DNA of 64,000 bases from Sphingomonas abaci (GCF_014199625.1 NZ_JACHNY010000006.1:124001-188000), one strand, 5' to 3'. Positions 53,971 through 63,900 are shown, counted from the stretch's first letter. The notes: generated by a model not told the origin, from the letters alone. Numbers and translations: made by a program.

Positions 53971-55773
53971 TCAGGCCGCCAGGAACATCGACTCGGGCAG
54001 CGCCATCACCGCATCAGCCCCGCCTTCGATCTTGCGGCGCAGCGCCCCGGCATCGGGCAGGATACGCTCGGCGAAGAAGCGAGCGGTCACCAGCTTGGCG
54101 TCGAGGAAGGCGGCGTCGCCCTCGCCCGCCGCCTGCATCCGCGCCGCGGCAGTGGCCATGCGCAGCCACATCAGCCCGGTCGCGACCAGCCCCATCAGGT
54201 GCATGTAGCTGACCGCGCCCGCGCCGACATGGTCCGGGTTCTTCATGCCATTGGCCATGAACCACATAGTCGCCGCCTGAAGGTCGCCCAGCGCCCGCTC
54301 CAGCCTTGCGGCGAAATCGGCGGTCGACGGCACCGTCTTGGCGAGCGCCAGCTCCTCGGTCACGATCTGGAAGAAGGCCTGCACCGCGCGGCCGCCATTC
54401 TGCGCCAGCTTGCGACCGACCAGGTCCATCGCCTGCACGCCGTTGGTGCCTTCGTAGATCATCGCGATCCGGGCATCGCGGACATATTGCTCCATCCCCC
54501 ATTCCTGGATGTAGCCGTGACCGCCATAGACCTGCTGCGCGTTGGTCGCGACCTCATAGCCCTTGTCGGTGCCGACGCCCTTGATCACCGGGGTCAGCAG
54601 GCCGATCAGGTCGCCGGCCATCTGCCGCTCCACTTCGGTGCCGGCCTTGTGCTCCAGATCGACCTGCAGCGCGCCCCACAGGCACAGCGCGCGGAGCCCC
54701 TCGGTCCAGGCCTTGGCCTCCATCAGCATGCGGCGGACATCGGGATGGACCATCAGCGTGTCGGCCTTCTCGCCCGGCTCGGCAGGGCCGGTCAGGGCGC
54801 GGCCCTGCCGCCGGTCGCGGGCATAATGGACCGCATTCTGATAGGCGGTCTCCGCCACCGCCAGTCCCTGCAGGCCGACGCCCAGGCGCGCCGCGTTCAT
54901 CATGATGAACATCGCCGCCAGCCCCTTCATCTCCTCGCCGACCAGCCAGCCGGTCGCGCCGTCGTAATTGAGCACGCAGGTCGAGTTGCCGTGGATGCCC
55001 ATCTTGTGCTCGATCGAGCCACAGGTGACGGCGTTGCGCGCGCCCAGCGAGCCGTCCGCGTTGACCAGCACCTTGGGCACCACGAACAGCGAGATGCCCC
55101 GGGAGCTGTCCGGCGCGCCCGGCGTCTTGGCCAGCACCAGATGGATGATGTTGTCGGTCAGGTCGTGCTCGCCGGCCGAGATGAAGATCTTGGTGCCGGT
55201 GATCCGGTAGCTGCCATCCGCCTGCGGCTCCGCCTTGGTGCGGATCAGGCCCAGGTCGGTCCCGCATTGCGGCTCGGTCAGGTTCATGGTGCCGCCCCAT
55301 TCGCCCGACACCATCTTAGGCAGATAGGTGGCCTGCTGCTCCGGATTCCCCTTGGCGACCAGCGCGGCGATCGCGCCGTGCGCCAGCCCCGGATACATGG
55401 CGAAGGCCATGTTGGCGGAGATCATGAATTCCTGGAACGCGGTCGAGACGACATGCGGCATCCCCTGTCCGCCAAAGGCCTCCGGCGCAGCGAGCGTGCC
55501 CCAGCCCGATTCGACGAACTGGCGATACGCCTCCTTGAAGCCTGGCGGCGTCGTCACCGACCCGTCCTCGGCGCGGGTGCAGCCATGCTGGTCGCCGACC
55601 TGGTTGAGCGGGAACAGCACCTCCGCGACGAAGCGGCCGCCTTCCTCCAGCACGGCGTCGACCGTGTCGGGCGTGGCATTGGCGAAGCCCTCGACCTGCG
55701 CGTGGGCGGACAGGCCGACGACCTGCTCCAGCACGAAGCGGACATCGCGGACGGGGGGCGTATAGCTCGGCAT
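53971..55773 (-). CDS. Acyl-CoA dehydrogenase (long, FadE-like)
   Basis: This 600-residue protein has the acyl-CoA dehydrogenase fold: an N-terminal helical extension, NLTEPQCGTDLGLIRTKA, the flavin-binding GTKIFISAGEHDLT, HKMGIHGNSTCVLNY, and the C-terminal domain with QVYGGHGYIQEWGMEQYVRDARIAMIYEGTNGVQ, which carries the catalytic Glu. An extra C-terminal helical region of about 130 residues follows. It would oxidise acyl-CoA in beta-oxidation or a related pathway. A MerR regulator lies immediately upstream, six bases away, and may control it. Confidence 0.94.
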   Translation of the reverse strand: MPSYTPPVRDVRFVLEQVVGLSAHAQVEGFANATPDTVDAVLEEGGRFVAEVLFPLNQVGDQHGCTRAEDGSVTTPPGFKEAYRQFVESGWGTLAAPEAFGGQGMPHVVSTAFQEFMISANMAFAMYPGLAHGAIAALVAKGNPEQQATYLPKMVSGEWGGTMNLTEPQCGTDLGLIRTKAEPQADGSYRITGTKIFISAGEHDLTDNIIHLVLAKTPGAPDSSRGISLFVVPKVLVNADGSLGARNAVTCGSIEHKMGIHGNSTCVLNYDGATGWLVGEEMKGLAAMFIMMNAARLGVGLQGLAVAETAYQNAVHYARDRRQGRALTGPAEPGEKADTLMVHPDVRRMLMEAKAWTEGLRALCLWGALQVDLEHKAGTEVERQMAGDLIGLLTPVIKGVGTDKGYEVATNAQQVYGGHGYIQEWGMEQYVRDARIAMIYEGTNGVQAMDLVGRKLAQNGGRAVQAFFQIVTEELALAKTVPSTADFAARLERALGDLQAATMWFMANGMKNPDHVGAGAVSYMHLMGLVATGLMWLRMATAAARMQAAGEGDAAFLDAKLVTARFFAERILPDAGALRRKIEGGADAVMALPESMFLAA

Positions 55774-55779
55774 CTCTCT

Positions 55780-56235
55780 CTAATCCTTGTCGTTATCATG
55801 TTGGTGCGTGGCCGCCCCATGGTCGTGCCGATGCGTTTCCCGCACGTCGGCGACGAAGCGGATCAGTTCGGCGATCGCGGCATCGATGTCGCGTTTCTGC
55901 GCTTCCAACGCGGCGATCCGCGCCTCGCACCGGTCGATCGTCACCTGCCGCTGGATGCGGCGGCCGTCGCCGATGTCGTAGAGGTCGATCATCTCGCGGA
56001 TTTCGCCCAGCGAAAAGCCGACCCGCTTGCCCCGCAGGATCCAGGCGAGCCGTGCCCGGTCGCGCTGCGTGTAGATGCGGGTGGTGCCGCGCCGCTCGGG
56101 TGCGATCAGCCCTTCGTCCTCGTAGAAGCGCAAGGCGCGGGCGGTGACCCCGAACTCCTCCGACAGGTCGGAAATGGAGAAGCTGTCCCGATCGACGCGC
56201 GGGACGATCGCGGCATAGGTTGCTGCATCGGCCAT
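55780..56235 (-). CDS. MerR-family regulator, LiuR-like
   Basis: This 151-residue regulator has the MerR winged-helix N-terminus (SISDLSEEFGVTARALRFYEDEGL, then RIYTQRDRARLAWILRGKRVGFSLGEI) and a coiled-coil dimerisation helix, ending in a His-rich tail (HRHDHGAATHQHDNDKD). It lacks the Cys metal/redox ligands of MerR or SoxR. It overlaps no other gene but directly precedes the acyl-CoA dehydrogenase gene. LiuR-type regulators control acyl-CoA and branched-chain amino-acid breakdown, and an ACGT palindrome lies upstream. Confidence 0.87.
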   Translation of the reverse strand: MADAATYAAIVPRVDRDSFSISDLSEEFGVTARALRFYEDEGLIAPERRGTTRIYTQRDRARLAWILRGKRVGFSLGEIREMIDLYDIGDGRRIQRQVTIDRCEARIAALEAQKRDIDAAIAELIRFVADVRETHRHDHGAATHQHDNDKD

Positions 56236-56254
56236 AGGGGGACGGTACTTCCCC

Positions 56255-56268
56255 TTACGTAAACGTCA
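56255..56268. promoter_or_regulatory. Candidate LiuR-type operator
   Basis: TTACGTAAACGTCA forms an inverted repeat (TTACGT-AA-ACGTCA, one mismatch) 20-33 bases upstream of the MerR ATG. LiuR-family regulators bind ACGT-type palindromes, so this may be an autoregulatory site that also controls the acyl-CoA dehydrogenase gene. Confidence 0.5.
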
Positions 56269-56751
56269 AGATGCCTTGCACAGGAATCGACCGCCGCGCC
56301 CGCGCAGGGTCGCGGCCTCGGCCTGTGAGCCGCTCTGCTGTTCGACACTCAGCGCGGCGAGCGACGCCCGGCCCAGGCACAGGCGCTCACACTCGGCGGG
56401 GAGCGTCGTCGGGAAGCTGATCCGCTCGCCATCGAACTGTGCATCGAACCGGCAATCCTGGCCGAGAACGACCTTCAACACGTCGCCATCGCGCCGCACC
56501 GTGCCGCTGGCGGAGCAGCTCTGCCCCTCGCCATAGTCGATCGCGACGCCGATGCGCTGGCCGACGATGCACAGCCGATCGGTGTCGAGCGCCCAGGCTC
56601 CCTCGATCGCACGACGCCGCGGATCGGGCACCAGCCCCGCCTGAGTCGCCGCCGCCTCCAGCTTGGCGCCGTCGCTGCGGTCGATCACCGAGGCGGCCCG
56701 GTCGCATCCGGCGAGCAGCAGCAGCAGCAGCGCGACCGCGCGCGCCCTCAT
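56266..56751 (-). CDS. Small lipoprotein of unknown function
   Basis: The 161-residue product starts with a lipoprotein signal and lipobox (LLLAGC, Cys16) and has four further cysteines: RLCIVG, QSCSAS, QDCRFD and ERLCLG, with one near the C-terminus (RFLCKAS). I do not recognise a domain. The ATG at 56751 overlaps the hisI stop by four bases (ATGA), so it is coupled to hisI. It runs convergent with nothing; the merR gene lies just downstream on the same strand. Confidence 0.75.
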   Translation of the reverse strand: MRARAVALLLLLLAGCDRAASVIDRSDGAKLEAAATQAGLVPDPRRRAIEGAWALDTDRLCIVGQRIGVAIDYGEGQSCSASGTVRRDGDVLKVVLGQDCRFDAQFDGERISFPTTLPAECERLCLGRASLAALSVEQQSGSQAEAATLRGRGGRFLCKAS

Positions 56752-57104
56752 GCCAGCGGCACCAGCGCCCCGCCATCCACCCGGCGATAGAAGCAGGAAC
56801 GCGCGCCGGTGTGGCAGGCCGGGCCAGCCGGATCGGCGATCACCCAAAGCGCGTCCTGGTCGCAATCCACCCGCAGCTCGACCACGCGCAGGACGTTGCC
56901 CGAGCTCTCCCCCTTCTTCCACAGGCGCTGGCGGCTGCGCGACCAGAAGGTCGCCTCGCCGCTCGCCTGGGTGGCGGCGATCGCCTCGGCGTTCATGTGC
57001 GCGACCATCAACAGCGCGCCGGTCCGGTCGGTGACGACCGCCGTGACCAGGCCGTTGGCGTCGAAGGCCGGGTCGAAGCGGAGCGTGGTGTCTTTGTCGG
57101 TCAT
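56748..57104 (-). CDS. hisI: Phosphoribosyl-AMP cyclohydrolase
   Basis: The 118-residue protein has the HisI metal/catalytic motifs: VDCDQDALW and [13 protein letters not shown], with [18 protein letters not shown] before them. It hydrolyses phosphoribosyl-AMP in histidine synthesis. It lacks the fused HisE domain of enteric HisI, as in most Alphaproteobacteria. The stop overlaps the lipoprotein gene by four bases. Confidence 0.96.
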   Translation of the reverse strand: MTDKDTTLRFDPAFDANGLVTAVVTDRTGALLMVAHMNAEAIAATQASGEATFWSRSRQRLWKKGESSGNVLRVVELRVDCDQDALWVIADPAGPACHTGARSCFYRRVDGGALVPLA

Positions 57105-57168
57105 GCCGCCGCTCTAGGGGGCGGGGCGACGGATTTGAAGCGTCAGGGCCATGCCGCGACAGGCGCCC

Positions 57169-60100
57169 TCAATAATCCCGCGACACCCGGACGTTGACGC
57201 TCTGCCGCCCCAGGGTCGAGATGCTCGACAGGATCGACAGCCAGCGCGTCACCTGGAACTCGACCTGCGTTGCCGAATAGCCCTGCCCGTCGGTGATGAT
57301 CTCCGCATAGAGCCGCCGGGTCACGAACTTGCCCGCCGCGACCGAGGTGCCCTGCCCGGTCTGCGGATCGGCGGGCAGGATGCGCAGGCGGTCCAGGCCC
57401 GCCGCGCGGCGCACCGCGTTGATCGGGTTCAGTCCGTTACCGCCATCCTGCAACGCCGCCACCGCCGCCGCGAGCTGCAACGCCTCCGGCGCGGACAGGT
57501 TGGTGATCGAGGTGCCGAACAGCAGCCGCGACAGCAATTCGTCCTCCGGCAGTGCGGGCACGCTGGTGAAGCCGATCTCCGGCTTCAGCGCGGTGCCGGT
57601 GACGCGGATCGTCGCGTTCAGCCCGGTGGTGTCGGCATTGGCGGCGATGTCGAGCGCGGGATTGGCGGGGGTCTGCCCGTCGAACCGGATCACGCCGCGC
57701 GCCAGCTCGAAATCGCGACCCGCGAACTCGACATCGCCGCGGATCAGATTGGCGCGACCGGTGATCGACGGATTGGTCGGCTGGCCGCCGATCTTCAGGT
57801 CGGCGGACCATTCGCTGGTCAGGCCCAGGCCGCTGACCATCACGCCGTTCTTCGCGCGTGCGGTCAATGCCAGCGTCCAGGGCGCGGGCGGCGCGTCGTC
57901 GGTCACGTCGCCGCCTGGCAGGTTGATCTCGCGGACGTTGAGCTGCGGTGCGGCAGTGGCGGCGCTCGCCTGGCCCAGGCGGTAGCGACTGCGGTTCAGC
58001 ACCACATCGCCCGAGATGGTGCCACCCGCCCCATCCGATTGGAAGCGCAAGGGGCCGGTCACGGTCGCGCCAATATCGTCGCGCGCGATCATCACCGCAT
58101 GGTCGGCATCGAGCCGCAGGTCGAGCCCCAGGCCCTTGGGCGCGGCGAAGTCGAACAGGCCGCTACCCGTCACCCGCCCGTCCTTGCCGGCGGCGGCGGC
58201 GAAGCGGTCGATCACCAGCCGCGATCCTCCGAACCGACCGGTGGCCTGGACGTCGGTCAGCAGCGTGCCGGTGGTCGCGCTCTCAATCCGCGCGCCGTTC
58301 GCGCGCACCACGCCGCGGATTACCGGCGCCGCCAGCCGTCCGGTCACGTCCGCGCCGATCGAAACCGGGCCGGACAGGTCGAACAGCTCGACGCCGGTCA
58401 GCCGCCACAGCGTGTCCGCCGGCCCCGCATAGCGAAGCTGCGCGAACAGGGCGGCATTGCCGATCCGGCTGGCGAGATCGCCGGTGCCGAGCGGCGCCAG
58501 CTGCGCCTGCGCCCGCCCGATCGTCCGGCCGCCCGACGCCACCACCGCGCGCAGCCCCGCCCGATCGGCGCGCAGCACGCCCGCCACCCCGATGTCGATC
58601 GGCGCGGAGGTCAGCACCAGCCCTGATCGCGACACGCCGCGCAAGCTCAGATCCACCGCCCCGGTCGGCGGCCCGCCCGGCGCCGCCGCATAGCGCAGCG
58701 TGCCCGACGCGCTGCCCGACAGGCCGAGCCCCGGAAAGCCGATATCAAGGATCGACAGCGGCAAGCGCGTCACCACCGCCTGCGCTTCCAGGCCGGCATC
58801 GCCGAACCGGCCCGACAGCATTGCCTCGCCGCCGGCGAAGGCCAGACCGGTCGGCTGCAACCGCCAACCCTCGCCCTCGCGCACCAGCGTGGCGGGGGTG
58901 GTGAGCTGGATCGGCCGCTTGTCGAGCGTGCCCTGCATCCGCACCACATAGCGGTCGCGCGCGATCTGCGTCACGGTCTGAAGGTCGAAGACCCGACCGC
59001 GCGAACCCGCGACACCCGCGCGCACCTCGCCCAGGCCATCGGTCAGCGCGGCAGTGCCGGTGACGCGGGCGAGCGACAGCGCGCCGTAGCGCAGGCCCAT
59101 GCCGCTGGCGCTGCCCTGGATGCTGGTGCCGGCGGGATCGAGCAGCGCCATCGCGTCCAGCCGGCCCTGGCGCACGCTGCCGCCCGCGAGGTGCGCGTCG
59201 CGCGCGGTCAGATGCGCCTCGATCCGCTGGATGCCGTTCGCCGGCGCGAAGCCGATCGTGCCGGACAGGCCGCCGCCCGCCACCGTCAGCCGGCCGTCGA
59301 ATCCGCCGTCGACGATGCCCAGCGTTCCGCTGGCGCGCGTACCCGACACGTCGAGCGCGCCGATCACGATGCGCGCCGCGCCGCCGCTCGGCAGCAGGAT
59401 CGCGCCGGTCGCGCGGAACGGCCCCAGTCGCGAGCCGCCGCTCGCCGTGAAGCCATAGCCTTGCGGCGTCGGGTCGAGATGCGCGACGACGGTCGAGAGG
59501 CCGAGCGCCGCGTTGGGCCGCTGGAAGCGCAGGTCGAGCGTCGGGCGCGCGATGTCGCCGTCAAGCACCAGCGTCACCGGGCCATAGCTCGCCTGACGCC
59601 CGCCGCCCTCGAAATGGAAACGACCGTCGCGTCGGCGATAGCCCTCGCCCGCCAGCGTCAGGCCGGGCGAGACCAGCCGCAGGTCGTGGAAGTGGAGGAT
59701 GCCGTCCGGCCCCCGCTCCAGCGCGGCGGTCAGGCGCGGCAGGCCACCGGTCAGTGAGCGGAAGAACGCGTTGTCCAGCCGCCGCACCACCGCCTGGCCG
59801 CGTCCGACCAGCCGCACGCCGTGCCCGTTCGCGCCGGGCACCAGCGTCAATTGCGACTGGACGTCGACCACGCCCAGGCCGGGAATCAGGTAGCGGCCCA
59901 GCCCACCGGTCACCGCCACTTCGTAGCGACCGGTGCGCAAATCCAGCACCAGGCCGATGCGACCGCCGAGCTTGTCGGAGCGGACCTGGAGCGGGTCGCC
60001 GATCAGCTGCGTGCGCGTGACCTTCAGCGTTCCATCGACGCGCAGGTTGCGCAGGATGCCGCCCGCCACCGTGCCGACGCCGGTCACTCGCGCCGCCGCC

Positions 60101-61284
60101 AGCCGGATCGGCACCGTGACCGGCGCAGGCGACAACCGCCCGCTGCCCGCCGCCCGCACCTGTTCGAAACCGGTCTCGTCGAAGGCCAGCCGCTCCGCGG
60201 CCAGGCGATAGTCGAAGCGAGCGGTGTCGAACGGCCCATCGAGCACCGCGCGCAGGGCGATGCCGCGCCCCGACATGTTGGGGAACAGCGCCGCCGGGCG
60301 CAGCAACCGGCCGATGATCTTCAGATTGCCCCAGCGATTGGCGCCCAGGTCCGCCACGCCCTCCACGCCCAGCGCCAGCGCCGCCGAGCGCAGCGACAGC
60401 CGCCCGTCCAGCCGTCGGTCCGCCAGCGTCGCCGTGCCGTTCACCAGCAGGCGCGGTGCGGTCAGCCGCTGCGCCTTGCCGGTCAGCAGCGGCGATGGCG
60501 CGACCGAGCCCGACAGGGTGTAGCGCCCCGCCTCCGCCGCCAACGCCAGGTCCAGCAGCCGCGTCGCGCCCGCTCTGGCGGTCGCGATCCCGCGCCAGCG
60601 CTGCCAGCGGCCGTCGCCGCCGACCGTCAGCCGCACCGGCGCGCGCGCGCCGATCGCCCGCGCCAGCACGCCGCCGGTCGCGCCGGCCGCTTCGACGTCG
60701 ATGTCGAACCGGTCGCGGTCGGGCTCGGCATCGATGCGCAGGCGCAGCCGGTCGCTGCCCTGGACCACCCCGTCCAGCCGAACCAGCGCGCGGCCGGACC
60801 GGATATCGGCTTGTCCCCGCAACGCTCCGACCCGCGCGCGGCCCAGCACCGGTCGCGCCAGCACCAGCCGGTCGATGGCGAGCGCCCCGATCCGGATGTC
60901 GAAACCCGGCAGGATGGACCCGCGCCGGCCGGTCGGCCGAGTGCGAGGAACATGGTGCAGCATCGCCTGCGGGATCGCGAGCCGCCGGATGACGAGCGCA
61001 TTCACGAACCAGCGCGCGGGCGACCAGTCGAGCGCGACCTCGGGCGCGTCGAACACCAGCCCGTCCAGGTCGTAGACGCGCAGATCCCTGATCCGCGTCG
61101 CCGAATAGAGCGAACCGTCGATCCGCCCGACCGTGAAGCGCAGGCCGTTGGCGGTGCGGATCGCGCCGATCCGCTCGGCGACCTGGGCATGGCCCCAGGG
61201 CGTGTCGACCAGCACCAGGGCCGCCAGCACGATCGCCAGCAGCGCGCAGGCCAGCCAGCCGATCCAGCGCGCGACGCGCCTCAA
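57169..61284 (-). CDS. tamB: Translocation and assembly module subunit TamB
   Basis: This 1371-residue protein has an N-terminal membrane anchor (about residues 7-27) and a long beta-rich body of repeated strands, ending in the DUF490/TamB C-terminal domain (PALPEDELLSRLLFGTS, then LSILSSISTLGRQSVNVRVSRDY). TamB spans the periplasm and works with TamA in outer-membrane lipid or protein delivery. The likely start is a TTG overlapping the tamA stop (TTGA). Confidence 0.94.
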   Translation of the reverse strand: MRRVARWIGWLACALLAIVLAALVLVDTPWGHAQVAERIGAIRTANGLRFTVGRIDGSLYSATRIRDLRVYDLDGLVFDAPEVALDWSPARWFVNALVIRRLAIPQAMLHHVPRTRPTGRRGSILPGFDIRIGALAIDRLVLARPVLGRARVGALRGQADIRSGRALVRLDGVVQGSDRLRLRIDAEPDRDRFDIDVEAAGATGGVLARAIGARAPVRLTVGGDGRWQRWRGIATARAGATRLLDLALAAEAGRYTLSGSVAPSPLLTGKAQRLTAPRLLVNGTATLADRRLDGRLSLRSAALALGVEGVADLGANRWGNLKIIGRLLRPAALFPNMSGRGIALRAVLDGPFDTARFDYRLAAERLAFDETGFEQVRAAGSGRLSPAPVTVPIRLAAARVTGVGTVAGGILRNLRVDGTLKVTRTQLIGDPLQVRSDKLGGRIGLVLDLRTGRYEVAVTGGLGRYLIPGLGVVDVQSQLTLVPGANGHGVRLVGRGQAVVRRLDNAFFRSLTGGLPRLTAALERGPDGILHFHDLRLVSPGLTLAGEGYRRRDGRFHFEGGGRQASYGPVTLVLDGDIARPTLDLRFQRPNAALGLSTVVAHLDPTPQGYGFTASGGSRLGPFRATGAILLPSGGAARIVIGALDVSGTRASGTLGIVDGGFDGRLTVAGGGLSGTIGFAPANGIQRIEAHLTARDAHLAGGSVRQGRLDAMALLDPAGTSIQGSASGMGLRYGALSLARVTGTAALTDGLGEVRAGVAGSRGRVFDLQTVTQIARDRYVVRMQGTLDKRPIQLTTPATLVREGEGWRLQPTGLAFAGGEAMLSGRFGDAGLEAQAVVTRLPLSILDIGFPGLGLSGSASGTLRYAAAPGGPPTGAVDLSLRGVSRSGLVLTSAPIDIGVAGVLRADRAGLRAVVASGGRTIGRAQAQLAPLGTGDLASRIGNAALFAQLRYAGPADTLWRLTGVELFDLSGPVSIGADVTGRLAAPVIRGVVRANGARIESATTGTLLTDVQATGRFGGSRLVIDRFAAAAGKDGRVTGSGLFDFAAPKGLGLDLRLDADHAVMIARDDIGATVTGPLRFQSDGAGGTISGDVVLNRSRYRLGQASAATAAPQLNVREINLPGGDVTDDAPPAPWTLALTARAKNGVMVSGLGLTSEWSADLKIGGQPTNPSITGRANLIRGDVEFAGRDFELARGVIRFDGQTPANPALDIAANADTTGLNATIRVTGTALKPEIGFTSVPALPEDELLSRLLFGTSITNLSAPEALQLAAAVAALQDGGNGLNPINAVRRAAGLDRLRILPADPQTGQGTSVAAGKFVTRRLYAEIITDGQGYSATQVEFQVTRWLSILSSISTLGRQSVNVRVSRDY

Positions 61285-63254
61285 AAGGCCTGCCCCAGCG
61301 AGACATAGACGGCGATGCGCGAGTCGCCCGGCTGCGGGTTGAGCGGCGTGCCCACATCCAGGCGGATCGGCCCGAAATTGGAATAGTAGCGCACGCCCAG
61401 CCCCGCGCCATATTGCAGGCCGGTGAAGCGCGGCAGCGGGCTGGTATAGATGTTGCCCGCGTCGAGGAACGGCACCACGCCGAAATTGCCGAACGCCTTG
61501 ACCCGCGCCTCCACCGAGAATTCGGTCAGGCTGCGACCGCCGATCGGCGCGTTGTTCGGATCGCGCGGACCGATATCCTGATAGCCATAGCCACGCACCG
61601 ACGCGCCGCCGCCGGCATAGAAGCGCCGGGACGGCGCGACGGCGTCGCGCGGCGCGCCGGTGATGGTGCCCAGCCGCGTCCGCGCCGCCAGCACCACGCC
61701 AGGTCGCACGGTCCGATAGACGCTGGCGTCGATCTGCGTCCGGGCATAGCCGAACACCGACCCCTGCAGCGACGCCTCCGGACTGAACCGCCCGCCCAGG
61801 CGGAAGCCGCGGCTGGGATTGAGCAGGTCGTCGGTGCCGTCATAGACCAGGCTGGTCGGCAGCGCGCCGATCAGGAAGGTGCGCCGGCGCGGCTGGCCGG
61901 TCGCCACGATCACGTCCCGCTCGTCCGAGGCAAGCAGTTCCGCGCCCAGCGACCAGGTCCAGGTCTTCTGGAAGAAGATGTTGGTCTGCCGCTCCAGCGC
62001 GCCCGACAGCGAATAGGTGCGTGCCTCATAGGCGCTGCGGTTCTGGTGAGCGAGCGCGATCTGGAGGGTCAGCACCCGGTCGCGGGCCTTGTAGTTGTTG
62101 CGGCGATAGACCAGCGACGACAATTGCTCCTGCGTGCCGAGCACGCTGCGGATGGTCAACGCGCCTTCCGGCGGGAACAGGTTGCGGTGCGTCCAGCTGC
62201 TCTCCAGTCGCGCGCCCTCGCCCGTGCCATAGCCCAGTTCGGCGGCCACGGTGCGCGGCGGCGCAGGGTCGAGCTTGACGGTGAGGTCGACGGTGCCGGG
62301 CGAACGCCCCTCGACCGGCTTCAGCTCGACCGCCGAGACCAGCCCGGTCTGGATCAGCGCGCGGCGCAGGTCGTCGACGCGGGTCTGGTCGAACGGCTCG
62401 CCCCGGTGGAAACGGGCGATCTCCGCGACATGGTCCGGCCCGAACACACGGTTGCCGGGCAGCGCGACGATGTCGCCGAAGCGTCGCTCGCCGCCGGGCC
62501 GCACCGACAGGTCGAGCGTCGCGGTGCGGGTCGCATGATCGACCACGATCTCCGGCGCGCCGACCGCGGCGAAGGGAAAGCCCTCGCGACCGATCGCGCC
62601 GGTCAGCCGGGTGTCGGCGGCGACCACCGCGTCGGCATCGACCGGATCGCCCGGCGCGATGCCGAAGGCCCGGGTCAGCCCCTCGGCTTTGTCCCCGGCG
62701 TGGTCGACGCCGGCCAGCGTCACCCGGTCGAATCGGTACAGGCCGCCCGGATCGGCCGACAACACCACCTCCGGACGCGGGCCGGGCTCCACCGCGACAT
62801 TGACGCGGGCGTCATAATAGCCCTCGGCACGGAGCAAGGTGACCAGCAGCGCCGAATCCTCGGCCGCGCGCCGATCGAGCTGCGCGGCGTTGGCGGGCTG
62901 GCCGGCATGGGCCTTGAGCGTCGAATTCTGGTCGAAGCGCTGGCGGAGCAGTGGCGAGCCGACCCCGTCGATCCCCTCGACCCGCCAGCCATAACGGCGT
63001 TCGGCGGCGCCGTCGGTCGTGGCGACCGCGCTGCTCGGCGCGTCTGGCGCGGTGGCGAGGTCGGGCCAGGCGACGCCGATATCGGGCAACGGCGCCAGCG
63101 GCGAATTGGGATCGAGCTCGTCCTCCTGCACCGGCGCCGACGGGCTCGCGGCGGCGGCCGGCGTCGACGCGCTCTGGCCCCAGGCGACGGACGGGATCAG
63201 GCAGAGACACGCGGCGGCCGCCCCGCGACCCGCCCGCCCGGCGCGGAACGACAT
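61281..63254 (-). CDS. tamA: Outer-membrane assembly protein TamA (BamA/Omp85 family)
   Basis: This 657-residue protein has a signal peptide (about residues 1-27, ending in VAWGQSA), POTRA-like modules in the first half (RAEGYYDARVNVAVEPG, then VDDLRRALIQTGLVSAVEL), and a C-terminal Omp85 beta-barrel ending in the terminal aromatic strand (VYVSLGQAF). The L6-type motif appears as GGASVRGYGY. It pairs with tamB downstream. ATG at 63254. Confidence 0.94.
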   Translation of the reverse strand: MSFRAGRAGRGAAAACLCLIPSVAWGQSASTPAAAASPSAPVQEDELDPNSPLAPLPDIGVAWPDLATAPDAPSSAVATTDGAAERRYGWRVEGIDGVGSPLLRQRFDQNSTLKAHAGQPANAAQLDRRAAEDSALLVTLLRAEGYYDARVNVAVEPGPRPEVVLSADPGGLYRFDRVTLAGVDHAGDKAEGLTRAFGIAPGDPVDADAVVAADTRLTGAIGREGFPFAAVGAPEIVVDHATRTATLDLSVRPGGERRFGDIVALPGNRVFGPDHVAEIARFHRGEPFDQTRVDDLRRALIQTGLVSAVELKPVEGRSPGTVDLTVKLDPAPPRTVAAELGYGTGEGARLESSWTHRNLFPPEGALTIRSVLGTQEQLSSLVYRRNNYKARDRVLTLQIALAHQNRSAYEARTYSLSGALERQTNIFFQKTWTWSLGAELLASDERDVIVATGQPRRRTFLIGALPTSLVYDGTDDLLNPSRGFRLGGRFSPEASLQGSVFGYARTQIDASVYRTVRPGVVLAARTRLGTITGAPRDAVAPSRRFYAGGGASVRGYGYQDIGPRDPNNAPIGGRSLTEFSVEARVKAFGNFGVVPFLDAGNIYTSPLPRFTGLQYGAGLGVRYYSNFGPIRLDVGTPLNPQPGDSRIAVYVSLGQAF

Positions 63255-63325
63255 GCGCCGTTCCTAGCCGCGACCGGGGCGGAGCGACAGTCCCGAAAAC
63301 CGCCGGAGCGACCGGTGATCAGCGC

Positions 63326-63571
63326 TTAGTGGACGGTCCCCATCGGCGACGGGTCGTTGAGCAGCCGCGCCAGCCGCTCGACCTGCCGCCAGCGGCAAAA
63401 GTGCAGATGATTGCCCAGATCGCGGCTGCGATTGGCGCGAACCCGCGCCTCGCGCGCGGCGTCCATGCCGAGCTGCTCGATCAGGTCGGTGGCCAGCGCC
63501 AGCTCGGCACGATCGGCGATATAGGGAAGAAGGTCGGCGGCGGGCACGGGCATGTCGGTCATCGCGTCCAC
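63326..63571 (-). CDS. Small hypothetical protein
   Basis: The 81-residue protein is mainly helical (ADLLPYIADRAELALATDLI, then ARLLNDPSP) and has no signal, span or known motif. The probable start is a GTG at 63571 with GGAAG eight bases upstream; an ATG at 63562 is the alternative. It may have its own promoter and is divergent from the small membrane gene at 63730. Confidence 0.55.
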   Translation of the reverse strand: MDAMTDMPVPAADLLPYIADRAELALATDLIEQLGMDAAREARVRANRSRDLGNHLHFCRWRQVERLARLLNDPSPMGTVH

Positions 63572-63698
63572 TCACTCATCTTCCGCGCCAGACGGCCGGA
63601 TAGCGCCTCAGCCGCGACAGGCAATGGTAAATCACCGCATCGCAGCGGCAATCACCCTGTCCCGCCTGTGCCGCCCTGGCACGGCTTTCCCCCTCTGG

Positions 63699-63715
63699 TG
63701 TCCCGCGCCGGGACA
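63699..63715. promoter_or_regulatory. Short inverted repeat before the membrane gene
   Basis: TGTCCCG and CGGGACA pair perfectly around CGC, ending 14 bases before the ATG at 63730 and just before the AGGAG. It may be a 5'-UTR hairpin or an operator. Confidence 0.4.
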
Positions 63716-63729
63716 TGGCAGGAGAAGCC

Positions 63730-63900
63730 ATGGCCAGCCCGACCCCCTCTCGCGCCGGTGGCGGCATCCTGATCGTCGCCGGGATCTTCCTGGGCGCGAT
63801 CATCGGATTTCTCTATGGCCAGGCGACGCCCGGCGTGCTGATCGGCCTCGCCATCGGCATCGCCGCTGCCCTGCTGCTCTTGCTGCGCGACCGCCGCTGA
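63730..63900 (+). CDS. Small two-span membrane protein
   Basis: The 56-residue protein is largely hydrophobic, with two segments (about residues 12-31 and 33-52) rich in Gly/Ala/Ile/Leu and a basic C-terminus (RDRR). The start at 63730 has AGGAG six bases upstream. Function unknown. The remaining 100 bases of the window hold no recognisable gene. Confidence 0.65.
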   Translation: MASPTPSRAGGGILIVAGIFLGAIIGFLYGQATPGVLIGLAIGIAAALLLLLRDRR

